From contig JARUPY010000237.1 of the NCBI GenBank assembly GCA_029817715.1, positions 930,001 to 994,000 on the forward strand: a DNA stretch of 64,000 nucleotides, in the 5' to 3' direction. Below are positions 36,101 to 48,300 of this stretch, piece after piece. The notes beneath the pieces were generated by a model. The model was given only the letters and a program-made list of their open reading frames with translations, searched no databases and was not told the origin of the DNA. Origin of the DNA: Melastoma dodecandrum (taxonomy: Eukaryota; Streptophyta; Magnoliopsida; Myrtales; Melastomataceae). A program made the position numbers and the translations under genes. How positions within the stretch are numbered: the first letter of the stretch is position 1; the number at the start of each line of letters is the position of its first letter.

Positions 36101-39100
36101 CCATAACTCTCTTAAGGCAGACGCTATCTCATGGTCTAGAATTGCACTCATATACATGAGTCTAAAATTTTCTTCTAAACCAAGATTAATACTAATCAAA
36201 AGATCTGAAGCTGAATACGAAGTTTCTCGACCGTAGTCGCCAAGTTGTAAGGAAAAAGCACCTAACAATGGCCTAGAACTGAAGGAAAATGACAATGGTG
36301 CGATGCAACACACTTTCTCTTCAAGACCTAAACACCTTAAGGGACGTGCTTCTTTGTGCACATCGACCAAATCTTCTTCATTTTCAAGTTTTCATAAGTG
36401 CCTTCTCACAGGAGTCTATCGAGCTCCAACTCCGCATCACTATCTTGACCATGATTTCCTTCCTCGTTATGTCCGGAGCGATTCTCGATCTCGACTTTCA
36501 TATCTCCTATCCTGATCCCAGCTTGAGTTAGGACGATGTTGCCTTCAGGGATTCCTCAAGGCCTCTCGCCCATCCAAGTAATGGGGATCCCCTCTTCGGG
36601 CTCTTCATTTCCCGAAGCTTCTACATTAAAGCTCAACAGTGGAGTGAAATCTCGAGCTCGAGGAGTATCTTCTTCTTCACTTCCAAATCCAGTTGGAATT
36701 ATGGGAGGCTCAGCTCTCGTTGCCTCAGCCTGATGTACAATGACTTTCTCGACTTTCGGGTTGATTGGCCGGTTTTCAAAGTTATCTTCCTTCTCCTGTT
36801 TCTCTTCTCTAGTTCTGCAATGAAATATATAGACTTGGTTTTGTAGGAACAATGGTTCTTATCAACCCGCACAAGTTCTATTTCATCATCAAGCCATATC
36901 ATCAACTCTATATATAATGTCGAGCGTATAATGGCAGCTTTGCGAAGCCAATCTCGACCTAGGAGAGCAATAAATTCTGATGCAATGTCGGGCATGAAGA
37001 AGGCGGTCTCCATCTCGTGTCTCCCAACCTGGAGATTTACTAAGTACACTCCCATGCATTCCAATCTCATCCCATTGAAGGCAGTGATCGACATCCTCGT
37101 ATTGTCAGCGGCCACCTTTCTTTACCCATTTAGAGGAAAGTTACGAAGGGAAGGATGTTGATCGTAGCTCTATTGTCTACTAACACCTTATTCATCCTTA
37201 CTCCATCGAAGTCTGTTATGCTGTACAAGGAATGGATATGTTACCTCATCCCCAAAGAGGGTTTCTCGAACCGATGGAGCGGAGATCCCTTTGGATATCT
37301 GTCACACGACCTAGGAACTTTACGTAAACAGTGCATTTTACATAAACAAAGTCTTTCATCTCGGGATCATAGCCCCAAATATCTTGTACGTTAGGTTCAA
37401 TCACCATAGTATCAATAAATTTTGTGGTGAAGTTCCATGTGATCTCGCTTTTGATCTTAATTTTGATTTCTTCATTTGTTGATATCTGAAACAGCTTTAG
37501 GAAGTACACCACACAACACTTAGGGCACATCTGCGGGATAAGGAACTTGCTTGAGGCGATCAGCTTGCACTTCTCACATAGCATCCCTTCTTCGAGAAAA
37601 CGAGCAATTTGTGGGCCTTCTTGAATCAGCCTCGGATTGTTTTGTACTACCTCTTTTCCTTTTGCTTCAGTAGATGCCTTCTCAACTTTGGCCAGCTTGC
37701 GAGCAGGCATCTTTCTTTGGATGCTTGTCAGGTGCCAGTTCTGGAACGGCAAGCCCCACCTTCTCACGGTCATCCACACGTCCACGCACATGGGGCCTGT
37801 TGACTCGCTCATCCTAATCATAGTGTCTCTGTTGGCGTTCGCATCCGACAAATCCAGACGAGGAACTCTCCAAAGCTAGTGTGACAACACCATTCTCATT
37901 GCTACTTCCTCGAGCTCGGTTAAATCACACCACTGGCTTTCTTTGCTCATTTGCAGGTACCTGCGAAAGTTGCGACACTTGTCCGTGGTGTGAGTGGAAT
38001 CTAGATGCCAGTGGCAGTGTTCATCATGAATCTCTCGAGCCGAGCAGTTCACCACTTCCTTCTCAACCAAGCGCTTGAAGAACCCATGGGCGATAGTGGT
38101 TTCCTAAGACACTTTGATTCCCTGTGATGTATTATTACAAATGTGAGTATCGAGATAAAGTGCAAAAACATCATCATCAGTATTGGATTTGGCACACTTA
38201 TTTTCAACCTCGAGAGTATACATATGGATTATAAGCTCTTCGCCAAGGGGATTATCATCCACTATACTCAATTGGTTCAGCTTAGCAAATCGTAATTCTT
38301 TTCGATCGATCAAGTCTAAATCAATTCCCACCTAAAATGAATACACTGTGGAGTTGCATGAGTAAACGTCTCATGCCATTTATAGTGCTTCCTATGTTTC
38401 TCTCGAACGTTCTGCGGTAGCTTATGCCCAGGCCTAAGTTTTATATGCCCTTTCTGGCACAACCAATCAAAGATTTTATCTATCTGTCCTATATCAAATG
38501 AGAATTTCCTTTCTTCATCAGATTTTTGTGAAACTCGAGCTTTAGAATTTTTCTTCACTAAAGGCTCGCACACTGTTGGCTCCCCTTTTATAAACTCGGC
38601 TACACAATTTCTGCCCAAGGCTTGACTTGACAATTCCTAACTGAATGAAATTCTTCCAGCAAGATATTATGATACTCAGTCCCTCGTCTCGAGAGATCAT
38701 GGAAATCTCGAAAACATTCTCCCTAGAGATTCTTCCTTATCTCTAATAACAAGGCGTTTTGTGTTATCTCGAGTTGATCTCTTTCAGCTAAGGTTGTTTT
38801 GTACTTCAACAGATTTTTCCTAAACTTCAATAGAAATAGAGCAGGACTCTCCCCAGGTAGTTGTTTCATCCTCATGACCCTCCCTAGAGAAGTCACTAAA
38901 TCCAATTTATCAAACGCCTTGAGGAACTAGGTCTGCATCTCGACCCAATTCAGAATGGTATTCAGGAAAAGTCTCAAGTACCAGTCAAATGCATCTCCGG
39001 TTGGGAATTAAGAAATAATTTGAGCATTAACATGTCGTTATTCAACATTTCCCCCATTCAGTAAGTAAATCTAGCTATATATTCCACAGGAGTCATTTCA

Positions 39101-39852
39101 TCTTTTCCCTAAAACAAGATAAAAATAGGAATCCTATATCGTTGAGGTATCTCTATTCCTCATTCTATATACTCGGGAATTGGACTCCTATACAGGCGTA
39201 CTTCTTCAGTCCTTGCTCCTGAAACCATCTAAGCTACGACGAGCAGTTTGCCCACTTAAGTCGGGCACATGATTAGGATTTGTTTTTAGATTGACCTCAT
39301 TTTTCTTAGGTTTATAGTATAAGTTCTTGGTTTCTCTTCGTCGACTCGGGGGAGAATAGGCTGGACAAACATTTTGTTCGGGATCTACAAATGTGGGGTT
39401 TACATTCTTGTTAGTCTTAGGCATTGGACTTTTTGAACTATCCACACCAACTCCGTACACTCCATTATAACGCTCGTTATAAGAACTTCCACAACTTTCT
39501 GCTTTCCAGCAGCCTTAGCTTCTCCCATAAACGACTTATCTCCTAAAGGGTCACTCTTTTTCTTATATCTATCACCCTTAAGGAGACTTATGATGTCTAT
39601 CAACTCCTGATGTTTTTCATCCATTCACATTTTCAATTCTCTATGACTCTCTGCTAATTCCAATTTTAATTCTCTTATAACACTATCAAACTCTTGTTTG
39701 ATTACAAAATCATTAGGTGAATAACCAAGTCAATGATTATTCAAGGGCCCTATGAGCACATCCTGATTTCCCTAAGTTTGATTTTCCTTGTTTTCCCCTA
39801 TCTTAGTAGGGTCAAGCTCAGTAGGGTTTCTTCCACTCTTAGCACGAGGCAT
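33104..39852 (-). pseudogene. decayed gag-pol of Tat-lineage Ty3/gypsy element B
   Basis: Fragments line up with element C from gag start to integrase end: gag start (MPRAKSGRNPTE at 39852) and N-terminal part (39206-39624); gag core (38316-38905); His-containing zinc motifs and a C4 motif (CEKCKLIA) between 37246 and 38070; the protease region (LLGRDWL) at 36699-37115; the RT N-terminal part (35852-36370) and the YIDDIVVKS region (35379-35723); the RNase H tail (34724-34909); and the integrase C-terminus (33104-33307). Frameshifts and stops separate them. It is clearly related to C but well diverged, so it is an older member or a sister family. Its 3' LTR is absent. Confidence 0.87.
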
Positions 39853-39926
39853 CTTTTCAATAAATTTTGTGATATTTTGGCTCAAGCTCCCAATGTGGTC
39901 ACGAGAAACCTTTTGGCGCGGAATTG

Positions 39927-40440
39927 TGTTCCCAGCAAACACGTATCGAATTTTACAGAGTAATTGTGGTCACCGTAAAGTAAAAGAGAGTAAACTAAAC
40001 AACGAGCGAATACTTGAATTGATAAAACAATGCTGAATTACAAAGTTTCAAGATTCTACACTATTTACAAACATAATGTGAACGCAAATACAACAAAAGG
40101 GACTTGAAAACGACGACGAAGTGCTCTAAATGAACGACGACGGACGAACGGCGGCTACGACAGATCCCTTTAGTGGAATCTACCTTGGTGGATTGGTGGT
40201 CGGATGTAGTGAAGTCAAGGTGGTTTCAGGACGCTGGGGTTTCCGGACGCTTTCAGGACGCTGGAAAAATAGAGCAAGATCTGAGTTTTGTGTTTGAGTT
40301 GTGTTCAGTTCTTCTTGTCTCGTTGTTCTTTCTGCCTTTTATGTTCCTGGAATCTTGTAGTTGTGATTCTTCATGTTTTTTGTGGTTTTCATAGATCGTG
40401 TGCGCGACCTGATTCCTATTTTTTAGGATCCATGGATATC
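39927..40440 (-). repeat. 5' LTR of element B (right boundary unresolved)
   Basis: Just beyond the gag start comes TGTTCCCAGCAAACACG, mirroring how the element C LTR begins (TGTTCGCGCACG). The stretch to about 40060 is the reverse complement, diverged, of 53800-53933. It holds a tandem TTTC(A/C)GGACGCT motif at about 40225-40265. Where this LTR stops and the opposed LTR begins could not be fixed. Confidence 0.55.
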
Positions 40441-40829
40441 GTATCTTAGACGACTTCTCTAAACCTACCTGGTGTCTTATTCTACCATCGTGGGGTAAAG
40501 TAAAAGAACCTGAAACTTTGTAGTTTCTCGAGTTGTGGTCTAGGTCCCGAGTTACGCGATGTCTCTAGTCTACTCGAGAAGCGATTCTCGAGCAGCGTTA
40601 TTCTCAGGCTTCTCGAGTGATGTCTACACAGAGTCTCACCTCTTCGGCCCATTAAAGAAGAAGCCCAAAATTCATGAGCCAACAGTCCCCAGTGGAATGA
40701 CCTTCGAAAAACCTTTCGCGTAGTATTGGGAGAAGAAGAAAACAAAACACTGAGGAGTCTTATCGACAAACATCCACGTTCTCACTAAGGCGTATCGCAA
40801 TTTTCTTTCACGTTATGTCTGTACGTGGT
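40441..40829 (+). repeat. left part of an opposed B-type LTR, split by element C
   Basis: Joined across element C to 53794-53933, this sequence aligns to the reverse complement of the element B LTR (TTCACGTTATGTCTGTA against TTCACATTATGTTTGTA, then GTGTAGAATCTTGAAAC). It reads as an LTR in the opposite orientation to element B, with its own end (GGAAACA) at 53933. Confidence 0.55.
40825..40829. repeat. target-site duplication GTGGT (partner 53794-53798)
   Basis: GTGGT abuts the TG start of the left LTR and follows the CA end of the right LTR. Confidence 0.92.
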
Positions 40830-41838
40830 TGTTCGCGCACGAAACGGATCACGTTGGAAATATTTGGCAATGAACTCACAGTAGTTATATTGTGGTCGCC
40901 AGTAAGAAGATGCACAATTTTATTGAAATCAAATGCAAGTCTTACAATCTTAATGAATAAAGGAAACAGGGCTTACAGCCATTAAAAATGGAAAAAGAGC
41001 ACAAGTATTGATGACGATGTGGAAATCCGTGACGGTGGAGAACTTGTGACGAAGGCCTTGGAAGCTCGCTCCGTTGGTGGTGGTCGCTGGCGGGAGGCTG
41101 TGACGAAGGCCCTACGAGCTCACTCCGTCGGTGGTGTCGCTGGCGGGGGTTGACGGCAAAGGCCCTACGAGCTCACTCTGCTGGCGGAGGGAGGTTGACC
41201 TACAAACCGGGTCGAGGTATCTAATTTCCTAAAGTTGACGAACAAACTTCAGTGTTTTGGCTGTGTGTGGTCGTACCCTGTCTTGAAAAATTCCTCTGCT
41301 ATTTATAGAGGACTTGTACGTGATTAACGCGTAACAGATAGATCGTTTTGCAGATCGTGTTATAGATCGTGATCCCTAATGTCGTGGGAGTGTCTCAACA
41401 ACCCCCTTGATATATGGGATCACGTTACTGGATATTTAAGATCAGTTACGATCTTTAACAAACGTGATTGAAAATGAATAAATTTATTTCAACCTCGTCG
41501 ACTTGGCTGATCTGTACGGACTACGATCGACTTGGTCGACTTATCCAGGATTCCGTCGACTTGACCCTACTAGTAGACCTAGCTACTGTTGAGTCATCTT
41601 GATTGACTTTGATCACCATACTCTTTCGTTGTGAGTCGACCTAGTCGACCCCGTTCATAAGTCGACCTAGTCGACTTCATCATAAATCGACCTAGTCGAC
41701 TTCGTCATGGGTCGGTCTAATCGACTTCGTCGTGAGTCGGCCTAGACGACTATATCTTGGGCCGACTCGGAGTGTGACTTGAGGGAATACTGGGTTTCTG
41801 TTCTAAACCCAGGCCCAAAATTAATTGCCATGTCAACA
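40830..41838 (-). repeat. 3' LTR of element C
   Basis: It runs from TGTTCGCGCACG to ATGTCAACA. It contains three diverged tandem units of about 54 bp (41045-41195, GTGACGAAGGCC...GCTCACTCCG) and about five units of roughly 30 bp (41630-41760) built on CCTAGTCGACTTCGTCA. Confidence 0.96.
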
Positions 41839-41853
41839 TAAGCCCCCCCTTTT
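41839..41853 (-). other. polypurine tract of element C
   Basis: The minus strand reads AAAAGGGGGGGCTTA immediately before the 3' LTR. Confidence 0.88.
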
Positions 41854-41893
41854 ATGCTGGGTTGGCTATGCCGACTCAGCAGAAATCATACCC

Positions 41894-41903
41894 TATATAT
41901 AAA
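41894..41903 (+). promoter_or_regulatory. TATA box of the antisense gene
   Basis: TATATATAAA lies about 135 bp before the ATG and only 56 bp inside the LTR border. A pyrimidine-rich 5' untranslated region (CTTTTCCCGCACTTTTCTTCC) begins about 25 bp further on. It is well placed to drive plus-strand transcription independent of the LTR. Confidence 0.6.
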
Positions 41904-42037
41904 GGAGAGTCATCGTCCTTTTCCCGCACTTTTCTTCCTTGCTCAACACTTCTTCATTTTCTCCAAGAAACTAGAAACCCTCGCTTCCCGGAAAACTCTT
42001 CGTCTTCCTCCTTAACACTCTTCCGATCCTTAAAAAG

Positions 42038-45000
42038 ATGTCGACTTTCAAGGCTTTCGAGGTCCATAATCAGCGTGCGGGGCCAACCGGACCCATTCCG
42101 GTCATAGAGGATCAGGGATCGGGCGTCACCCTCAGACCTATCCTGCTGGAGCATCTCTTCCCGGGGACAGTGCCGCTCAACTATCTCGTCACCGAGAAGC
42201 CCATCCCGATCTGCCATCCCAACTTCGTCGATCCCCTCAACTGGGAAGGTCAGGGATCCTTCCTGTGTTTTCCTTCTTCGTCTAAATCTGAGATGGTGGA
42301 ATGGCTCGAGATGTGGGAGGAGCACTTCACAGAGAGGTTTAGGAGTCAGAAGATTCTGAGGTTCTTTAGGATGTCCGTGGCAGACAAGAACTGTGATCCT
42401 AGAGTCTGCTCGGCTATGCTGCCTTTCTGGAATTCCTCAGTCAATTGCTTCTATTTCCCGGAGGGTCCCATGTCTATTACCTTGGCAGATGTGAAGATTT
42501 TGGCCAGGTGCAAAGTCAATAGCCTCCCTGTTCGCCAATACTCCCTGGCAGGCGATATTAATCCCAAGGGCGCCCTTCAGTACATGGAGGTGGTAAGCAG
42601 GCACTTAAAAATGGCCTCAGCAGGCAAAGAGCCAGATGAGAAGTTGTCGACCGAGTGCTTTGGCGCCCGGGAAGAGGTCGAGTTCCTCAGCACTTGGTTA
42701 AGCAAGTTTGTCTATTGCTTCCCAGGGAAGAAGGTCAGCCACACTTCTTATCTAGTGGCCAACTTTCTGAGGGAGACCAATGAAGAAATCTCTTGGGCCC
42801 CCTTCATTTTGGGTCTTCTTTACCATGATCTGGACAGAGCGACGACTCAGATCAAGCCATTTCCAAAACATCCAGCAGGAGGATTGCTCTGGTTAGTTCA
42901 CCTTTGGTCGGCTATGTGGATGCCAGGATTGACTGGGTTCAAGGGCCCTGCTTCGCCCCTCGAGTCGGCCTATTATGGGGAGACCATCTTGGAGCAGTGC
43001 TGCCAGCGGAAGGATCAATGGCTTATGACATCGGTCACTGGCCACATGAAGCACATCGTCGACTTCGGCAGGGCAGATCGACGCAACTGGGCACCCTTTC
43101 CAGGCGGCAAGACATTTGCTCAGGAAATTAAGCTTCAAGCTGCTCGTGGCTTCTGGAATGGGGTATTGACCCGCAGGGACCTACCAGTCATCTTCGACGG
43201 CTACCTGACCTTTGAAGCCTATAACCCTCAGCTGTGTGCAAGGCAGTTTGGGTTCATCCAGGGCGTAGCGGTTCCACTTGCTGATCCTACCGGTGGCTTG
43301 TGCGGGGATAGGATGAAGAGAATTTCGTGCAAGCCGATCTCCCCGAAGACCCTCGACTTGCTCAACAGCAAGGCGCAGCTCTCTCAGATAGAATTCCCAT
43401 ATGATACTTCTGCCTGTTTCGCCACGCAATTCTTCACTGTGCTGTGGTCGACTACTTATGAAGAGCTGCGGGCTTTGATGCATTTCTTGGAGGTCTCCAA
43501 GGAACCTGATTTTTACATGGGCGACGCACATATCAAAGCGAGAGGTAAAGACTTAGCTTTACTTTAAGAGTATTGGGTTCTTAGTATTAATCGCGAGCTT
43601 TCTCCTTTTCAGGATCAATGATGCCTCAAGGCTCTGAAAAATCCAAGCCTAAGGCTCCCCTTGTTCCTGCTCCTTCTAGGCTTAAGTCGACTGGCAAGGG
43701 GAAAGCTAAGGTGGCGAGCCCCAGGAAGACAGCTGTAGGTGGTCCCTCCAAGGCTCGATCTAAAAGCGCTCCAAAGCGCAAAGCGATCGAGGCAGGAGAT
43801 CTTGAAGAGGTGCCTCTATCCCAGAGGAGGAAACTGGTGAAGGTACCAGCCTCAGTGGCGGCCCCTCTTCCCAAGTCGCCGACTACCGTAGCGGCGACTT
43901 CTTCTTCGAGGTCGCCAGCAGCGGTGGCCCCAGTGAGTTCATCATCTGCTGCGGTGCCTGCGACCTTAGTGACGGTCGGAATCGCTCGAGGAGCGACTAC
44001 AGAGGTATGACTCTACTGGTTCTAATTCATCTTGAGCTTCTGTATCTAACCCGCACTATATTGCTTAGGGCGAAGCGTCAACCGGAGGTGGTGACCAGCC
44101 TACTCCGGTTGTAGTCGAGACGGGTGCAACAGCCTCAACCGTCGAGGTGAGCTCGACTCCCTGCTAGGATATATTACTCTAGTTCATATATGAACTTTTA
44201 GTCTTATTACACTCTACCCTAGGAAGAGCAGGCTCCTGAAGTCTTGCTACAAGAAGGAACCACTATGGTTCTAGTCGATCCTTCGATTCAGTCGACGCGA
44301 GAGGGGGCACCGCCTCAGCCGATGCAAGAGGAGGAAGAACTAGGCGTTCCTTCTTCCTCAGTCCCCACTCCTGCACCACCAATGGTATGTGTTCTTCTTT
44401 CACACGAGGCATGGCGTTGTTATCACGATTCTAACCGCGACACTTCACAGGTTCGTCCGAAGAGAGTGAAGACGACTGCTGGTCGCAAGAAGGCTCCTAC
44501 ACCCTCCACTTCTTCGGGCGAAAGTTCTGAGGATTTACTACCTTCAGAGGTAGGTATTCGATCGCATGGATGTGTCGACTTTTCGGGGTGCTGTGTCTTA
44601 GCAACATTTCATTTCTTATTCTGCAGGGTCCTGCTGCAGCGACCTCGACTAGCGACCCATGGGTGAAGCTTCACCAGGACATCGAAGAATTCTGCCAACT
44701 TCTGCTCATTGACCCCTTAAACGTCGACGAGTTTAGGAGGATGCAGAAGCTACTGAAGGAGATCGAGACATCCCCTCGGGTTACGGACGGAATACTGGGG
44801 GCCTGCAAGAGTTTCAGGTCGACGTATTGGACCCGCTGGAGGGACTACTACGCCGACCTGCTCGCCTACGACTTGACCGACTCGAAGATTCGGTCGATCA
44901 ATGAAGCTCGAGGGCAGGCCTCTAAAGCTGCACAGGACGCCCGCCAACATTTGGTCGATGTGCAAGAGAAGCTGACCGAGGCAGAGAGACAGATAGAGTT

Positions 45001-45211
45001 CTATACGAACCTGAAGAATGACCTGACTCGGCAGCTTGCGTCGATCAATACTCAAGAAATCGAGGAGCTGGAGGCCAACGCTGAGAAGGATAGAGAAAAG
45101 GTCGTCGACCTTTATGCCCAGCGAAACAAGGTGAACGCGAAGCGACGAGCTCGTAAATCCCTTGTCCTCGATTTTAGAGAAGTTGGCGGGTTATGGAGTC
45201 TAGACTTGTAA
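42038..45211 (+). CDS. six-exon antisense gene: plant mobile domain plus coiled coil (940 aa)
   Basis: Exons I infer: 42038-43544, 43613-44004, 44069-44146, 44223-44384, 44451-44549, 44627-45211. The five introns (68, 64, 76, 66, 77 bp) start GT and end AG, are pyrimidine-rich near the acceptor, and keep frame throughout, giving 2823 coding nt. Residues about 75-390 are a plant mobile domain, a module found in host MAIN/MAIL proteins and captured by transposons. Residues 503-560 are strongly basic (SPRKTAVGG, SKSAPKRKA), suggesting nuclear localisation. Residues 560-746 are low-complexity Ala/Ser/Pro/Glu. Residues 844-918 look like a coiled coil. Without splicing, translation would stop after 509 residues. 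The gene converges on pol, with 132 bp between the stops. Its function is unknown; chromatin or silencing interplay is inference from the domain family. Confidence 0.85.
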
Positions 45212-45343
45212 CCAAAGAACAACGCAATTCGATTATTTTTGCTTTACTGAACAAATCAAGTATCTTATGTCTCGAATGAATTTCTGCCCACTACGCTAAA
45301 TTCATTCTTCCAAACAGCGTTACTGAAGCCTAGCGCGATTTTC

Positions 45344-48300
45344 TTAGGAATTAAGCGCTTCCCAAATTAATGGAGTCCTTTGTCTTAGGATTTTATGATG
45401 AGCTTCCCAGATAGTCGCGCAGTAGGATTTAAGATATTTACCATTGACCTTCAATGGATGCCTATCTCCTTCTCTGGTCATAAGTCGATACGTATTAGAT
45501 GAGTATGTCTCGCACACTTCATATGGACCCTCCCAATTAGGAGACCACTTACCCAAGACTTGGTCTTTTGATTTAAGGGGTAGGATCATCTTCCATACCA
45601 AGTCGCCCACTTTGAAGCGCTTATGGACAACCTTTTTATTATAGTATCTAGCAATTCTTTGCTTATGTACCTCAAGTCGGTCTATTACGTCGAGTCGCTT
45701 CTTCTCCAATTCTTCTAAAGCGAGGTACATTGCCTCGTCTTGCAAGTCAGGATGAGCTACCCTGAGCGACTTGTATCGAATCTCAATAGGTAGGACAGCA
45801 TCTTGCCCATATACCAGTGAAAAAGGGGCTTCTCCTGTGCTGTCTCTCTTGGTGACTCTTAGAGCCCACAAGGTGTCCTGTAATAGTTCGTGCCATTTTC
45901 TTGGATTTGCACCAACCATTTTCTGAATGTTATTCTTTATGAGCTTATTAGTAGCTTCAGCTTGTCCATTCGACTGGGGGTAATAAGGTGTCGAATTAGT
46001 GATTGAAAAGCTAAATTCAGCAGCGAATTCACGCACCATCTCATTATTGAAAACGGTGCCATTATCTACTACGATATTCTGGGGAATCCCAAATCTATAA
46101 ATGATGGAGGATCTGAGAAAATCGATCACCTCTTTGTGATCAATTTTCTGGTATACTTGAGCCTCGACCCACTTGGTAAAGTAGTCAGTAGCGACTAGAA
46201 TGTAGGCATCGCCTTTACTCGAGTGTGGGTGAATCTCCCCGATTATATCTAAAGCCCAAGACCTAAACGGCCAAGGCTTGATGACTGAGACTAAATCGGA
46301 CGCTGGGGCCCTTGTCACCGGACCATGTTTTTGACACTCTTGGCACCCCCTAGCCATTTCTATGCAATTCTTTAGCATTGATGGCCAGTAAAAACCATGT
46401 CTTTGGATAGTCCAAGACATTTTGGTGCCAGATTGGTGAGATCCGCATAAACCCTGGTGAGTCTCCAACATAATTGGGGTCGCTTCGTCTAAGTCGACGC
46501 ACCTTAGTAGGACTCCTTCTTTGGTCTTTCTGTAAAGTACCCCATCTATAAGGGTGTACGACAAAGCCTGAGTCTTGATTCTTTGACTCGCCTTTTGTAT
46601 TGGGTCGGAGAGGAAGTCGGTGATTGGTCTCCTCCAATCTTTATCGCTTGTCATTATGTTCAGAGTGAACGCGTCGCCTTGGGGAGCTAAGTGGGAAGCT
46701 ATTTCTGGGATACAATCGCTTCCCCTTTTGGCCTTGTATCCTGAAGCCTTTTGGGCTAGGTCGTTAGCGATTGTGTTTTCCTCCCGGCCTACAAAGAGGA
46801 AAGTAATTGCTTCGAACCGCTCGACTAGCCTTCGAGCGACTTGATGATAGGGTGCGAGTTTCTCTTGACATAGAGAGTCGCCGTTCATCTGGTTAATAAC
46901 CAGTTGAGAATCTCCCATTACTCTGGCTTTCCTGGCTCCCAAGGCTAATAACTCCTTCAAGAGCGTGATCAACGCTTCGTACTCAGTCGCATTGTTTGTA
47001 TGAGTCGCCGACAGACGATATGCTAGGCGAACGTCCTTTCCTAGTGGCGAAAGTACGTGGAGGCCTATGCCTACGCCGGATTTCGCCGAAGATCCATCAA
47101 ACCAAGCTTGCCAGACATCCTCAAGGGATTCCTCTTGATCGATTGATGCAGATGGATCGTGGTTCACTAAGAAGTCGGCTAAGGCCTGCCCTTTCACCGA
47201 CTGTTGAGGTTTGAAACGCAGATCGTATGCGGATAGGACCAAGCTCCATTTACTAATTCTTCCGGTCAATAGGGGACTTTCGAAAAAGTATTTTATGACT
47301 GGGGACTTGGCAATAACATGAACCTCTTGGGATCCGATATAATGTCTTAGCTTCTTTACAGCATAAAAGATTGACAGGCATAACTTCTCCTTAATTGTAT
47401 AGCGCGTTTCTGTAGCAGTCAGTTGTCTTGAAAAATAGTAGACTGCTCTCTCAGTTTTGTCCTCCGCCTCTTGGGCTAACATGGCACCGATGACTGATTC
47501 AGTCGCTGCCACGTAAAGCAGATAGGGCTTTCCTATCCGAGGAGGGGCAAGCATAGGCGGCTTCATTAAGTATTCATTTAAGCCTTCAAATGCTTTTTGG
47601 TGTTCGTCGCTCCACACAAAATTTCCCTTCGCTTTTAGTAAAGTTGAGAAAACTTCTGTCCGTCCAGCGACGTTACCAATAAATCGCCTTAGATAATTGA
47701 CCCTTCCTAAGAAAGCCTGTAACTGCTTCTTGTTACTCGGAGGGTTCAATCTTTGAATGGCGTTCACTTTGTTCTGGTCGACTTCTATACCACGTTGATG
47801 AACTAGGAACCCTAGGAAATGTCCTGCTCTGACTCCGAAGGCACATTTGAGAGGGTTTAGTTTGAGCTGATGCTTTCTCATTTGAATGAAAGCATTTCTA
47901 AGGTCATTAACATGTGACTTCTCATCTCGTGACTTGACTACTATATCGTCTATGTATACTTCGACCGTTTTGCTAATTAAGGCATCAAATATAGCGTTCA
48001 TGGCCCGTTGGTAGGTTGCCCCAGCGTTTTTGAGTCTGAATGGCATGACTACCCATTCGAAAATGCCTAAGGGACATCTGAACGCAGTTTTATGGATATC
48101 CTCCTCAGCTAGGAAGATTTGGTTATACCCCGAGAAACCATCCATGAAGGACATAATTTGATGCCCTGCAGTCTTGTCGACTAAGTCGTCTGCGATAGGC
48201 ATGGGGTACTCATCCTTTGGAGTGGCACGGTTCAAGTCTCTGAAGTCGATGCAAACTCTAATCTTACCATTCTTCTTAATGACAGGGACTATACTGGATA

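Noticed and set aside
41625..41765. CRISPR-like regularly spaced repeat
   Set aside because: The units are contiguous diverged tandem repeats within a plant LTR, duplicated exactly in the other LTR.
43618..44010. Separate small genes at 43618-44010, 44244-44666 and 44570-45211
   Set aside because: They are joined by GT-AG introns in compatible phases to the upstream mobile-domain exon, and are better read as exons of one antisense gene.
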